Positions 23,601-35,730 of a stretch of DNA of 64,000 nucleotides are shown here, piece after piece (the stretch's first letter is position 1; the number at the start of each line of letters is the position of its first letter). A program made the translations under genes and the position numbers. Below the pieces are notes generated by a model, which searched no databases, was not told the DNA's origin, and was given only the letters and a program-made list of their open reading frames with translations. The DNA lies in contig MCGO01000025.1 of assembly GCA_002104985.1 (NCBI GenBank), positions 372,001-436,000 on the forward strand. The letters are read 5' to 3'. Origin of the DNA: Rhizoclosmatium globosum. Taxonomy: Eukaryota; Chytridiomycota; Chytridiomycetes; Chytridiales; Chytriomycetaceae.

Positions 23601-24613
23601 CCACTTTCTGTAACCCACTCGAAACTTTACCTGACGCACTGCCAGACATTCACGACACACGAGCCATGTCTTCTGTGTTTCTCATGCCTCCAGTTCCACC
23701 CTCTGGAAAGTACCCAAGTGTCCTACTCAAAGGTCTCAAACTGCCTGAGCCTATTTTGGACCATGACGACATCTATTGGGTGAAAATGGGAGGCGATTTG
23801 ATGCGTAGTGGCCTGGTGCTGGTCGTGGTGGACGTGGCCGTGGAGGTCGTGGACGCGGTGGAGGTGGCTTTGGAAACCGTGGTCGTGGTGGGTATGGTGG
23901 GAATGACGCTGCGAATCGGTTCATTGCTCATGGAACGGGTAATTTGCCGTACATGGGTGGTGGAGGTATAATAACGCAACACCTGCTTATGGTCCTGAAA
24001 CGACAATGAGCTCTGGTAATGGTTTTGGAAATCGGGGTGGTTATAGTAATGTGGAGGAGGGTAGTCGTGGTGGATACAACAGCAATGGCGGTTCTTACAA
24101 CCGAAATGATGATCGCGGGGGCTACAATAGTAACAACAATAGTCGATATGAAGATCGTGGTAGTAATGGCGGTGGTTACCAAAGCCGTGGCGGTTATAAT
24201 CAAAATGGTGGAGGAAGTTACAACAATAATTCAAGCCGTGGTGGATACTCGTCAAGTAACAGTGGTGGCTACAATCCAGCCTCGTCATCATCTTACGGAT
24301 ATGGGGCTCAAGCGCGAAGCGCCTACCCTCCACCTCCTCCAGCCATGGTGGAGGCTTCGGTCCTGGGCCCCTCCTGTAGCCAGCTATGGTTCCTCTTTGT
24401 ACGGTGCACCCCCACCTCCACGGCCTTATGGCGCACCTCCTCCAAGGCCTCCTGGTATTCCACCCAGGAATTCCGTTGCAGCCCCTCCTGGTATCCCCCA
24501 CGACCCCTGCAGGTCTTCCTCCACGACCTCCTGTGAATTTAGCATGGGGACGAAATGTGCAGAGTGGATCTGACCGTGGTGGCGCTGGACGCGGTAGAGG
24601 CGGAGGCAGATGA
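20629..24613 (+). CDS. RAT1: 5'-3' exoribonuclease 2 (RAT1/XRN2), with RGG/prion-like tail and frameshifts
   Basis: Nuclear 5'-3' exonuclease for rRNA processing and transcription termination. Exons: 20629-20935, 20998-21263, 21568-21838, 21900-22078, 22134-22960 and 23018 onward. Diagnostic blocks are [69 protein letters not shown] and [21 protein letters not shown] knuckle ([14 protein letters not shown]) marks the nuclear paralog rather than XRN1. The C-terminus is rich in Gly, Asn, Ser, Tyr and Arg (RGG-like repeats), then Pro-rich, ending [16 protein letters not shown]. The frame breaks near 23079, near 23808, near 23968, near 24350 and near 24495, each correctable by one base. The normally essential role suggests assembly indels rather than a dead gene. 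The 304-nt third-exon-proximal intron (21264-21567) is unusually long. Confidence 0.9.
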
Positions 24614-24797
24614 GAGGTGTAGGATGCCTACTTTTCATGTTCTTACTATGGCGTGTATCTGTTTTTTTTCTTTTTCAATATCAAACTGGGTCTTTCTTCT
24701 ATGTCTTATTCTTGTTAGTGTGTCTGTGAGTAGTTGGTAGGAACACGCCAGTTGTCACTGTCCAATTTTCTCCACCATCCAAGACACCAGTCACCAA

Positions 24798-26270
24798 ATG
24801 GCCTCGTCTGGAGCATCGTTCAAGTCTGGCGGAGTGAGCATCTACCCGATTATTTAGAGCATAGTGTGTAATTGATGAATGCATTTGGACGGGGACTTGG
24901 CGAATGAGCCGTAGCTGATGCAAACCAATAAGACTCCTTCCATAACCCACCTCCTCCTTCACCACCACCACCACCACAACTACCTCAGACTACTAACAAC
25001 CACACTCTTGTTCAGATCCGTCGTAAGGCTGCCAAAAAGGGTCTTGCCTTCACTGTGATGATTGTTGGTGAGTGGGACTGGTTTGTGATGGGTGATACTA
25101 CTTTGCTAATGGGCTCAAAAGGATCCTCTGGCTGCGGCAAATCAACCTTTGTCAACACTTTGTGCGAATCACCCGTCATCTTGCGCAAGGACCACGCCGA
25201 TGCTGAAAAGGCTGCCCTTCAAAAGACTGTCTCAATCACTCCAACCACTGTCGGTGCGTGTGTTCATACAGCAATTATTAGCTACATTAATTCAATATTA
25301 AAACTGTATTTAATCCAGAAATGGACGAGGACGGTCTGAAACTCTCTCTCACTGTCGTTGACACTCCTGGCTTCGGTGACAACATCAACAACGAGCCTGC
25401 CTTCGAAGACATTCTCGGTTACATTGAGCACCAATACGAAGAAATTCTGTCGCAGGAGTCTCGAATTAAGCGTAACCCCCGATTCCAAGGTATGACTATC
25501 CTCCACTATGGCTTTTGTGTCTCACTCCATACATCTCTCCAGACAACCGTATCCACGTCCTCCTCTACTTTATTCAACCATCTGGACACTCTCTCCGTGA
25601 AATGGACATTGAATTCATGCGTCAACTTGGTCCCCGTGTCAACGTCATCCCTGTCATTGCAAAAGCCGACTCCATGACTCCACAGGAATTGAACGCCTTC
25701 AAAAAGAGAGTCATGGAAGATATCTCTCACTACAAGATTCCAATCTACGATTTCCCGTATGACGAGGATGAGGATGATGAGGAGACCATTGAAGAGAACA
25801 ACGAGTTGCGGGTACGTTGATGGGAAATGTAGAGAAAATATAGAAGCGAAGTATCAAATCGTCTTGGAAGAGCACTGGACAAACCTCTGGACTCAACTTC
25901 TACTATATCAACTCCATCCATTTCAATTACTGATATACTGTTTTTCAGGCACTTCTTCCATTCTCAGTCATTGGATCCGAGGACGAAGTTGTCTTGAACG
26001 GTCGTCGTGTTAGATGTCGTCAATACCCATGGGGTGTTGTGGAGGTGGACAACAGCAAACACTGTGACTTCTCAAAGCTCAGATACATGCTCTTGAGCTC
26101 GCACTTGCACGATTTGAAGGATATTACTCACGATGTCTTGTACGAGACATGGAGAACGGAGAAGTTGAGCAAGGAGGGACATCATGAGTAAGATTATTTG
26201 TCTAGATCTTTCACAGGAACTAATGATAACTTAACTTTCCAGTGATGATGACGAGCCTGCTGCTGAGTAA
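24798..26270 (+). CDS. CDC11: Septin, CDC11/AspA type
   Basis: Filament-forming GTPase of the septin cytoskeleton. Seven exons (24798-24833, 25016-25067, 25122-25253, 25319-25489, 25543-25811, 25949-26187, 26243-26270) encode 308 aa, all junctions in frame. It has the P-loop GSSGCGKST, the switch [16 protein letters not shown] in the G4 position, and septin unique elements ([31 protein letters not shown]). The ITHD...YE.(Y/W)RTEKLS pattern and the [11 protein letters not shown] insert are Cdc11-like. It ends in a short acidic tail (DDDDEPAAE) with no long C-terminal coiled coil. The first intron is 182 nt, the others 53-137 nt. It follows RAT1 by about 180 bp on the same strand. Confidence 0.92.
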
Positions 26271-26381
26271 ATTTACCGGTTGTCTCTCTGCCTTAGACGT
26301 GTCAAGTTCTTTTTGTCTTATGTTTCCCAACCTGTTAACCGAAGTTCGTTCTTTTTTCGTATAGGAATAAACTGTGTTTAT

Positions 26382-28942
26382 TCAAATCTTCTTGCCTTTC
26401 ATTACGAGGCTGGATGGGACTGGGTCGCGATGATGTTTTGCAATTCGCAAATGACGAAGCAAGTCAAACATTCTCATTTCCTCGTCTTCTTCGTTGTCAT
26501 TGTGTTCTTCAGCACCAACAACCTGCTGAGGTTCTGGACTATCAGCCTTACGATATATTGGTTCTGGTGTCTTCGGCGGAGGTGCGAAACGATACACTGG
26601 CTCCTCAACTTCCCCATAAACTATTCGAATTATGTCATCAACAGCCTCCAATATTCTCAACTTGATTTGAAACACAAGTCCATCCAGAGAAGATGCAAAC
26701 TCATCAATAGGTTCGTCCTCTTCATCTTCATCACCTTCATCTCCAGATCCATTGCCTTTCTCAGCTTTCGCCACCTGTCCAAATTTATCTTCACTGCTAG
26801 TCCACCCTGAATTTCACGTGCACTCATACGCCCTCCATCGAAATCTTAGCACTTTTTCATAGATACCAAAGGACTCTCCAGCACTCCCCATACTTCTCCT
26901 AACCGCACTCCGACTCCGACTCCGACTCTTCGATCTCATTCGCTTCTCCAACACCCCACCACCAATCGACGCCGGACAATCACCCCGTTGCACACACAAC
27001 CGCAGCGCCATCCCGCAACATGCTCCAAAACCCTCTGCACGCCCGGAAACAGCTCCAAGAATTCAACTGCAGGTACGTTTGCGCTTTTACAGACAAGAAA
27101 CGGAATGACTTCGAGTTGAACGAGAGCGTGTGAAATGAGGGTAGTCGAGTGTTTTGGGTGATAGCGTTGGGAAAGATTGGGTGTTGTTCTGATGTAGGAG
27201 AGGAGTGTCGTGTTGGAGAGAAGTGGGGTTGTTGTTGTGTGGTGTTTTAAGGTGGGTGGTGGATACATACTTGGGAGGGGTTCAAAGTCTGTGAAGGAGA
27301 AGTGTGTGAAGGCTGTATCGAGTTTCATGGAGTACAGAACTCGTGCATCATCAAGTGGATTTGGCGAAACGGTTCAAGGCGTGAAAGTATTTCAGGGCGG
27401 TTATTGGGGTTTGCTGTCAGAAGGAGCAGCTGTGCAACTTCAGGTGAAGTTTTGCTGTTGAATTTGGATTCGGGTTGATGGCTTGGCTCATTTCGATGCT
27501 GGCGATAAGCAGTCCCAGGTATTCCAAACGTTCTTGAACTCGCCAAAGAAGTGGAGATATGGGTCTTTGTGCCCAATGTTGTTTACGTTTCCCATTCTCT
27601 TCATTCGCCTCAAAAATGTGTTCGAGAGCAGACTGCGCAAGATGAACAGGAAATTCATCGATAAGAGAACTGAGGATAAGAAGGGCAAGGCTTATTTGTG
27701 AGTCAACGTTATACGCAGTTGCAAATTTAGCGTTGTTTTGAAGTGGAGAGTATTGATTTGGCACACCAACAAAACAGGCAACACTTCCTCGAATTTTTTC
27801 AAGACTGAAGACTGATGGAGGAAAGGTTTGAATAACGCGACGTTCAAGATCAGCAGCGAGTCTTTTAAGTCTCCACAAATCCTGATCTATGGGCATGTTG
27901 AATTCAGTGGGCATATCGCCAATGACTTTCTTTGCACGCGAGCTCCATAGTTTCTTTTGGATGGGGGACTCATAAATATATTCTGCTTTGATGTATGATG
28001 GTTGTGCGTATTGTTTCTTTTTTCGAGCAACAAAGGCGGCATCTTCAATGTAATGCTTACGAATCTAAACATAATAATAATTACACCATTCAATATACCC
28101 TAGTAGACGCACCAAATCAGAAAATTGTCCCTTGCCACCTTCTGCAAAATGTTTTGACCACTTTCGACGTTCTTGATGTAGAATTGGAATTCCATCAAGT
28201 GTCCAGACATTTGGAAGAGCGTACACCATGAATCCTCGCAAATCATCCTGAGTAATTTGAGTTGCATTTGATGTTCTGCTGCAATTCCTGTAATTTGCAG
28301 TAAATCGCTGGCGGCTATCATATTTGCCGTGCCCAAATCAATCGCGGTTGTTGAAGAAGAAAAAGAAGCTTCTTGAAAGGATGATTGAGTCCCTTCAAAA
28401 CCGAGAGAATTTGGGCAATGAAACAAATGCAGCCTCATAATTTGAATCTGTCGAAGACTGGTTTGAATTGTTTGAAGAGATACGTCTGTTTCTGAAAGAT
28501 CCAAGAATCCGAGACACGCGATGTGTGATAAGGGCTCTAGAGTCTGAGGATTCATTTTCGTTGTTGATCCAACAAGACTGAGGGACCAAAGGTGGATGCT
28601 CATTGGTGGTGTCAGAATTAACGCGTTTTCGAGTAGGACTACTGCATCGACATGCGGAGGAGCTGAAATATGCGTCTGGTTCGCGACAGTTTGGTCATTC
28701 TCGACAGTGGCTTCCTTCATTTGTTTCCCCGAATTTCTTTTGGGCGGTCCTAGTGTAGGCCAGGTCGACACACGATAATTCGTGTTCAGGGTTGATCCAG
28801 ACCATGTTGTCCGCGAGTTAAGCTTTCCCAGCGATGGCTTCCGTTCTGTTTGCATTGACAAGAAAATTGTCACAATACACTTTGAAGAAGAAACAGAAAC
28901 TTGTCCTTCTTTTAGAAAAAAGAATAAAGAAAGAAGCTTCAT
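26382..28942 (-). CDS. Leucine-rich-repeat protein, unknown function, frame disrupted
   Basis: A long minus-strand gene of unknown role. The N-terminal part (start at 28942, or more likely the ATG at 28855) has LRR-like segments (LWSLSLVGST, HIACLGFLDLSETDV, IMRLHLFHCP). It is capped by LPNVWTLDGIPILHQERRKW. A clear 48-nt intron (28065-28112) leads to a conserved-looking helical block (IRKHYIEDAAFVARKKKQY ... LWRLKRLAADLERRVIQTF). Downstream segments (NPLDDARVLYSMKLDTAFTH, VPAVEFLELFPGVQRVLEHV, SFGIYEKVLRFRWRAYE, EEDEPIDEFASSLDGLVFQI) appear in changing frames. They cannot all be joined by normal introns, so several indels or decay are likely. The stop at 26382 converges with the septin gene. 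No named family is claimed. Confidence 0.55.
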
Positions 28943-28959
28943 TCTGTTGCCTCAATTTT

Positions 28960-31950
28960 CTAGTCCTTTCGCTCCACTTCTGGTTCAGCCCGAGCAGTTT
29001 CTGCTAGAGCCAAAATCTTCCCACGTTCAAATACAAGGAGATCAATTCTTTGTTTTATATCTGCAAATTCAGTGATTATTGAGTGAAAGTCCTGATACGT
29101 CAGCGGTATAGAACACTCGGCATCGTTGCTTGGACAGTCGCCGTTCGTAACACTTTTGTAATAACGCAACCTCTGCACACAAGGTTTAAAAATTATTTAG
29201 CAATTTATGACGCAGTTACCTCCGAAATATGATCCATCATACAGTGAAACTTTGAAGTTTCCATCAACAAAAACGTCCACTTTCCAGATAGAATAAAAAA
29301 CATATCTGCTCCAGATTCTCCTTGCTTGTAACACTATCACCGGAATGTATACCGAGCATGTAGGGCTGACGCGATTCGACTATAAAAGATTTCGTCACGA
29401 TGGTCCCCAGTTTCACGTCTGAGGAACGGCACTTTCATGATCAAGCTTCGAGTATTTTGCAGGGATATTTCCTAATGAAATAAATTTAGGTGGACGTGTC
29501 TTTGAAAGTGTGGATGTTTCAAACCGTCCTGAGCGACTCATTCATATCTGCCAGCAACGTATCTTCTTCGAAATACTTTCCACGGTACTTTGTTTCGTAG
29601 TAGCTGATGAGTTTTTGTCTCGTTTCAGGGGAAAGCTTCTTCCATTTGATGTAATCAATCAGTTCTTCCATTTTTTGGTTATACAGACGGCCTGAGTTAT
29701 CAAACGATATTGCCGCAGACGAAATGTAACCGACAAGGATGGCATACTGCGTAAGGAACAGTAGTTTTAGCTTTCCAACGAATTAACATAATAACACACC
29801 AAGCCGGCTCCAATGAAGATGAAAAAAATGTCAATCATTTGCTCACAAACGGTTTGAGGTCTGGAAAATGAGAAGATAAAAAGTTTGTGACTTTCGAAAC
29901 AACCTACTTGAAAGACATCGGAAACATATTTCCAACTCCCTAAAATAGGATATTATTAAAGCTGCCCATATATATATCGCGTTACAAACCAATAAAAACG
30001 CGAGAACGTAACTATCCCACAGTGATGCTGTTTTCAACTCAAACCAAAAAGTCTCCCAGCCGACAAATCCATTACTTCTCCCAGCATAGTACAACATACA
30101 TGCATTGTAATGGATGAAAACGAAGATTGTTAATCCAATGGGAACAATCTTCGCTCCTCCAACTCCCAGCAACTTTTCCGTGTGAGTTCGCAGTCGCGCA
30201 AAATAAGCGCACCGTTTAACAATGAAAGGAAGTCGAATTATGCGAATAAGGCGCAGGAGGAGCAAGAATTCGCATCCAATAGTGGAACTGAACATTGTTC
30301 TCAGTGGCAGAGCGGATAGAACGTCAAAGAACAGCATTGTAGTCTGTGATTTAATCCATTCAGATAGATAGGGTCGCATGAGTTCGTATTCTCTGATGCT
30401 GTATATTCGACTTCGAACTTCGGATTTTGGTGTGAGCAATGAAATGATTGCTTCCAAGATGTAAACGACAGTAATCCTAGTATTACATTGGTTACATTTA
30501 TAAAAGCAGATAGTGCTAAGACTCGCATACACTGAATCAAATAGGCTGGTTGCGGTAGGATCAATCATTTCGTGAAATCCAATCAAGAAAGGAACAACAC
30601 AGAGCGAGGCAAAGTGTACAACTTTTTGCAAATTAGAAGTACCGTAAATGGATATAACTGAGCTGAAGTATCTTACCAATCATGAGTAAATCGAATATTG
30701 TTTGGAAACGCGATTTTGGATGGAAACCGTTCAGTCGTAAGCTCATTCCAGCCACGTCTGTTCGGTCAAAGCTATCTAATGCCACACGAGCTCCTTTACT
30801 GTCATATGCAGGTAGAAGAAACGACAACACAAACGGTTTGACTTCTATCGTACAGTCAACAGTTCCTGAAATAGTATCACGACGTTTTGTCACTGGCTGT
30901 CTTCCAATTGTTCGTTTTATAGTAGAGTTTGTGTCAAGCTTACTTGCTCGTTTGTCGAGAGTCGGTATTCCAATTTCGACGTTTGGTGATGATGATCCTT
31001 GGCCCAACCCGATTCTTTGACTTAATATAGAGCTTTGAGGGATCTGATTTCTCAACTTCATTTTTGGGCTCGTCATATATTCCATGAATTCCTTGCGGTT
31101 GAATGATTCTCGTGAACTTTCTGACACATTTCCAACCAGTGATCCAATAGACTCACCCTCTTCAATAACTTCCTTGGACCTCAGATTATCTTCACTTGCC
31201 GATAAGGCTTGAGGTAGTTGCTGGAGATTTAATATTTCCTTTGCTGACGAAGAAAACACTTTAAATTCAGGTGTTTTCACTGGTATGGCATTCTTTAAAG
31301 TCACAAAATTTGGAAGAAATGATGTGCGCCCCTTCTTTTCATCCTTTTCAGATTCATGAAATATAGGACCAATATTTACGGGTGGTTGTTTAGAGTTCAC
31401 TGAGATTCTTGGTGAAGATTGTCTTCGAGGTTTACTCACTCCATTGAGGACCGTAGCACCTAAGCCTTCGGAAGTATCATTCACGCTAGTATGAATTGTT
31501 TCTAGTATCGTGATATTTGGTCGACTGTGGGTTTTTCTGGACAGTGACCGAAGTGATCGACATAGTATCTGAAGCCACGACTCGGGCACTGTTGGGCTCA
31601 ACCACAGACTCTTTAGATATTCTACCAATCCTATGAAGACTTGGACGTTTGGATAAAGTCTTAGATGAAAAAACTGCATCACGGGCTGATTTGTTTGCAT
31701 CAATTGGAGTGGAATAATCGTCGCCATCCCAACGGATTCCCAACTCCAAGTGACTGGACTTTAAAGACTGTTGGATGGCCGGTTGTAAGGGTTGTTGATT
31801 CGTAGTCCGCCATTTTGGGCTGTTCACCGAGTTCCGACCTCCTTGTTGAAGCGAAATCAAAGCAAGCAGCTTATCCACTTTGCTGTTGATATCGCTTCTA
31901 AGCTCTTCAATTCCTTTGATAAGTACGGCGTTGTTGAAGGTTTCAGGCAT
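28960..31950 (-). CDS. HCN/CNG-type cyclic-nucleotide-gated ion channel with unusual pore, frameshifted
   Basis: Six-TM voltage-gated-like channel with a C-linker and cyclic-nucleotide-binding domain, plasma membrane. A long Ser-rich N-terminus (31950 to about 30750) precedes S1 (VVHFASLCVVPFLIG), S2 (FDSVITVVYILEAIISLL, across a 54-nt stop-free intron 30477-30530), S3, S4 (LLLRLIRIIRLPFIVKR) and the pore. Other introns: 30622-30676, 29940-29989, 29861-29907, 29747-29799, 29472-29524 and 29173-29219. The pore loop reads SYVLAFLLGVGNMFPM in place of the GYG filter of HCN channels. The C-linker (SPETRQKLISYYETKYRGKY) is strongly HCN-like. The CNBD is recognisable (SGADMFFILSG, LYDGSYFGEVALL, TYQDFHSI) but jumps frame about five times between 29400 and 29110, and once near 31540. 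Indels or decay are both possible. Confidence 0.82.
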
Positions 31951-32085
31951 CCAACGTTTGAGTAAGATTTACACACCAGAGAAATTCCCAAGCACTTGGG
32001 AAAGGATGTTCTTCAATAAATTGCGCAAGTCAAGTTCTATTGGGCAGAAGGTCCGAGATACCCACTTCTCAATTTTATTATGAGA

Positions 32086-32739
32086 TCAAGCCATCAAAGC
32101 CGCAACGAAAACACCCACAAGAGAAATGAACGACTCGGCAGACGATTTCGTTGTGGTTGCTGGAACAGCAGCAGCAAACAGGTTAGCCGAAACAGAGCCG
32201 GAGATTGAGTGTTTCTGAGGAGTTCCACTGACAGTACTGCCACTGGCAAAGATGAGGTCTTGGGTTCCAGCAACCAGATCCTTGAAAGTGCTGTCAGAGG
32301 GAGCCTTGACAGCACGATCAAAGCAGCCAGTGAGAACACCGCCCGTGTACGACGACTTTGCCGAGTTGAGCACCGCAAATGGCTGGGCTGTCGATGCGGC
32401 ATCCTGGCCAAAGCTGAGCTGGTCCATGATCATGCCCTTTCCGTGCAAGTACGAAAGCCCAGTCGTGAGAATGTTGAGATCCGCACCAGCCATGGCACCC
32501 GGAGTAGCTGTGATTCCAAGTCCGATCCAGGAGTCCTTGGTTGTGAATGCTCGGTTAGCACTGACCAGCAGAAGTTGTGCATTCAAAGGACAACTCACCT
32601 GGGGCACCTTACCACTAACACAGACAGTGGCAATACCAGAGGCTGAAGTGGTTGCAGTGAACGTAAATTTGCCAGATGGATCGCTGAGTGCCGAAACGGA
32701 AACGGCAGCGGCAACGAGCAAGGCTGGGTAGTGGACCAT
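32086..32739 (-). CDS. Secreted/GPI-type single-DOMON protein (DOMON-1)
   Basis: Intronless 217-aa protein with a signal peptide (VHYPALLVAAAVSVSAL) and a hydrophobic C-terminus (SFISLVGVFVAALMA) that suggests GPI anchoring. Between them is a DOMON-like beta-sandwich: SWIGLGITATPGAMAGADLN, a middle strand YTGGVLTGCFDRAV, and LIFASGSTVSGTPQKHSISG. DOMON domains of cellobiose dehydrogenase and plant AIR12 bind heme b through one Met and one His. The Met in AMAGAD and the His in QKHS sit at corresponding places, so heme binding is a reasonable inference. It stands alone 7 kb from the main DOMON array. Only this member has no introns. Confidence 0.75.
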   Translation of the reverse strand: MVHYPALLVAAAVSVSALSDPSGKFTFTATTSASGIATVCVSGKVPQVSCPLNAQLLLVSANRAFTTKDSWIGLGITATPGAMAGADLNILTTGLSYLHGKGMIMDQLSFGQDAASTAQPFAVLNSAKSSYTGGVLTGCFDRAVKAPSDSTFKDLVAGTQDLIFASGSTVSGTPQKHSISGSVSANLFAAAVPATTTKSSAESFISLVGVFVAALMA

Positions 32740-32922
32740 TTTGGAGTGATTTTAAGGTTCGACGACAAGAATGCCACCCACTTTTTAAAATACTAATAAA
32801 TTTACGTAATAAAGTGGGGGATGACTGCATAATAGACGTAACTAGTGTTTACTCCAGGGTGTTTCCTGTACCCATAATCATGCATTCCCTTCAACAACAC
32901 AAGGCACTTGGCAGCAAGTTAT

Positions 32923-35581
32923 TTATTCAGTGCCATTTTCGTCCGTTGGATAAGCTCCACCCATTTGTTCCTTGAGCCAATCAATCCCCATCACCTCATT
33001 CACGTCAGCTTCCAAACCTTTCGTAAATAGAACCTTCAAGGTCTGTAGTGATGGCACAACTTTCTGATCCCTCATCATTTCCAAGAGTGACTTACACCCA
33101 CGTGAGTCTCGGCCTCTTGCCTTTGCTCCCAACAATCCATCAATAGCCCTCAATATTCTAGCTCGATCCATTTCATCCAGTAAATCAAATTCATCACCAA
33201 TAACTCCACCCTGCGCTCTGGCTCTCCTTGTTTCAGCCAGTCGTTTTTGCTTCGGGATGCACGTTGAGCAAATTCCTCGAATCGCACCTTCCACTGCATC
33301 CACATTTCCCAATTTGGATCCAGCGCTCAAATACGCCATCCAAACTCGTTTCCAGACTTCACGCTTCGCCGTCGGCGAGTCTCCCATCATTTCAGTTCCG
33401 GTTTCATTTAGGATACGAATGACCCATTGCACGCCTTCCAGGTTCCTTGCTCGTGCGAACGCTTCAGCAATGTAGCACAACAAGATGGGTGTTATTTTCA
33501 TTCCACACGATTCGAATTTTTGAAGCAGCTCCGGGATGACTGATGCAGGCATTTTGGAACGGATGAGGGCTGAAATGGCGGAACTGCATACTGCTGTGTC
33601 CAGTTGGTAACTTGACTGAGAGGTATATTCTGAAAGCAGTTGAAGCGGGGATATTGGGGGATAGTAGTTTGTGGTTCGATTGGGTCGTGAGGGCTCTTTG
33701 TATGTGAGTGACGCATTAGAAGGATCAACATTGGATGGAATGCTGTCAGATAATTTTGTACCATCGGTGGCATATCGTGGAACAGTATAGCTGAGTACTT
33801 TGGAAACACTGAGCGGCCCAATACTAGTCTCAGCAGTCTCCTTTATCCGTTGGTAGACAACAAAAATCATCTCGTATTCGCCCATATTACCAAGGCAGGT
33901 GAGCAAGTCTGACAAAAGATGGTCATCCACATTGTACATTTGCGAGCGAACATCGTCATCCAGCTGACACAACGAATCCAGTAACTTGAGGCCGTCTTCA
34001 AACTTTCCTCGCTGGAAATCAGCTTTTATCAGTTGATGATAGACGTACTTGTCAGGAGAAATATTGTCAACAATCATTTCTTTCGAAATCGAGTTGACGA
34101 GAGCTTCATTGTTAGCCAAGAGCGCTCCTCGCAGTAGTTCACCATATATTCGGGAAGTAGGTCGCACTTGCATTTTTCTCATTTTGAAAAGGATCGAGAC
34201 CGCTTCGTTTACACGCTTCTGGGCAGTAAGATACGACACGATAATAACAAACGCAGCCGCGCTTTCATTCCGCCCTCCATGCTTTAGTACAAGCTTCGTT
34301 AATCTTTCTACAAGTGCAGAAATTGTCACATCTGATTGAGCTTCATGAATTGCCTTGATTTCGCCGTTCTCCACAGCTGCAAAGGCAGTATCCAACTGTC
34401 GTTGACTGGATTTACGGACAATATAATCTTCTTCACAAAATTCGTTGGTTGCGTTGAAAGCCTTCAACTCCAGTTGAACAAGAATGGTTGCTGTTGACAG
34501 ATTCGGCACTAAACCTTCCTCTAACATCCTGTCAAACCAACTGAGCGCGGATAATCCATTACCCTCATTTTGATTCCAATCAACATCGTCTTCGGCCATC
34601 CAGCGGATCAATGAATTGAATAATTGCACAGACGGCTTCACGCTGTACTTCTTCATATCTTCCAAGAGCTCCAAAAACTCCTTTCGCTCAATAATATCAA
34701 GTCGTACATGTCTCGTCAGGGCCACAACAAGACTTTCGTAGGTAGCAAGAGAAGGAACAATTCCATCCACCTTCATTCGAGCCATTAATTTCCTTGCCCC
34801 TTCCAGGTTCCCAAAAATTGCATACTCCTCCATAAACATGTTACAGAGCTCCGATGTGAGTTGAATATTATGCCTAGACAGGTATTCGTACAACTCCGAA
34901 TCATCCACAGCCCCATTTGAAATTCGATGATGCGCTTCAATCATAAACTTGAGACAAGTAGGATGCAGCCCTTTATCTTGTACCATTGCTCGGTATGCAA
35001 GAGTTCGATTTCCTTCCAAACATCCGTCACTGAAAGCTTGCTTCGATATAACAGGGTATACAGCCATGGGCGACGATGGCTAGATGTTATGACGTTTTGT
35101 TCGCCGCCTTCAAGACGGCTTCGACAGCGTCCTTTGGACGAGGGCTTTTGAATTGTGGCAGAGATCCCGACAAGAGAACCAACAAACGGTCAAGATTAGC
35201 TTCCAGGTATTGTTGTGCAGTGTCATGGATTTGGTTTCCCGAGAGGAAGTGGGTTTGAAAGTATCGCCATGCATCCTCCGCATTCCCGGCAAAGACTGCA
35301 TTTCGTAAGGATAGGAAAGATCGAGATGGAGAAAGTTTCTCTCTTTTGAATGTTCGTCGTTTGAAGTGGTTGTGTTTGGTTGATGAAGGGGCTGCGATAA
35401 AGCCGAATGCCTTGGCCAGGTCTGTTGGCGCAGATGGAGCTGGTTGAGAAAGTGAGGAAGGTTTCGGAGTTGCTTTTGTGTTTGAGGCGGTTGAAAAGGG
35501 ACTGGCTCGGATTCGCAGGCGAGACAGTGACAGGTTTTGTTTGAGGATATGCTCGAATGATCTAAGACTTTGTCGTTGCAT
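32923..35581 (-). CDS. Mitochondrial pentatricopeptide-repeat (PPR) protein
   Basis: RNA-binding helical repeat protein, probably mitochondrial. The N-terminal segment (35581-35087) is Arg/Ser-rich and lacks acids at the start (MQRQSLRSFEHILKQNLSLS), as in matrix-targeting peptides. The 714-aa segment from 35067 to 32923 carries PPR-like helical pairs (LCNMFMEEYAIFGNLEGARK followed by MKVDGIVPSLATYESLVVAL, and TSRIYGELLRGALLANNEAL). The two parts are in different frames, separated by about 17 bp. A 47-nt intron ending CATCTAG just before CCATCG, or a single-base indel, could join them. The RNA target is unknown. It sits in the minus-strand run, 149 bp from the dehydrogenase gene upstream. Confidence 0.7.
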
Positions 35582-35730
35582 CTGTGCTGTATTGATCAGA
35601 TTCTGTCTTAACTGTAAAACGATTCTTTGCTTACGATGCTAAATGGCTTTTAGGAGTTCTTGGTAACAAAAAAGCAAAACCTTCTTTTCAAATCCAAATT
35701 CCTTTATTCTCCAATAACGAATTTAATTTC

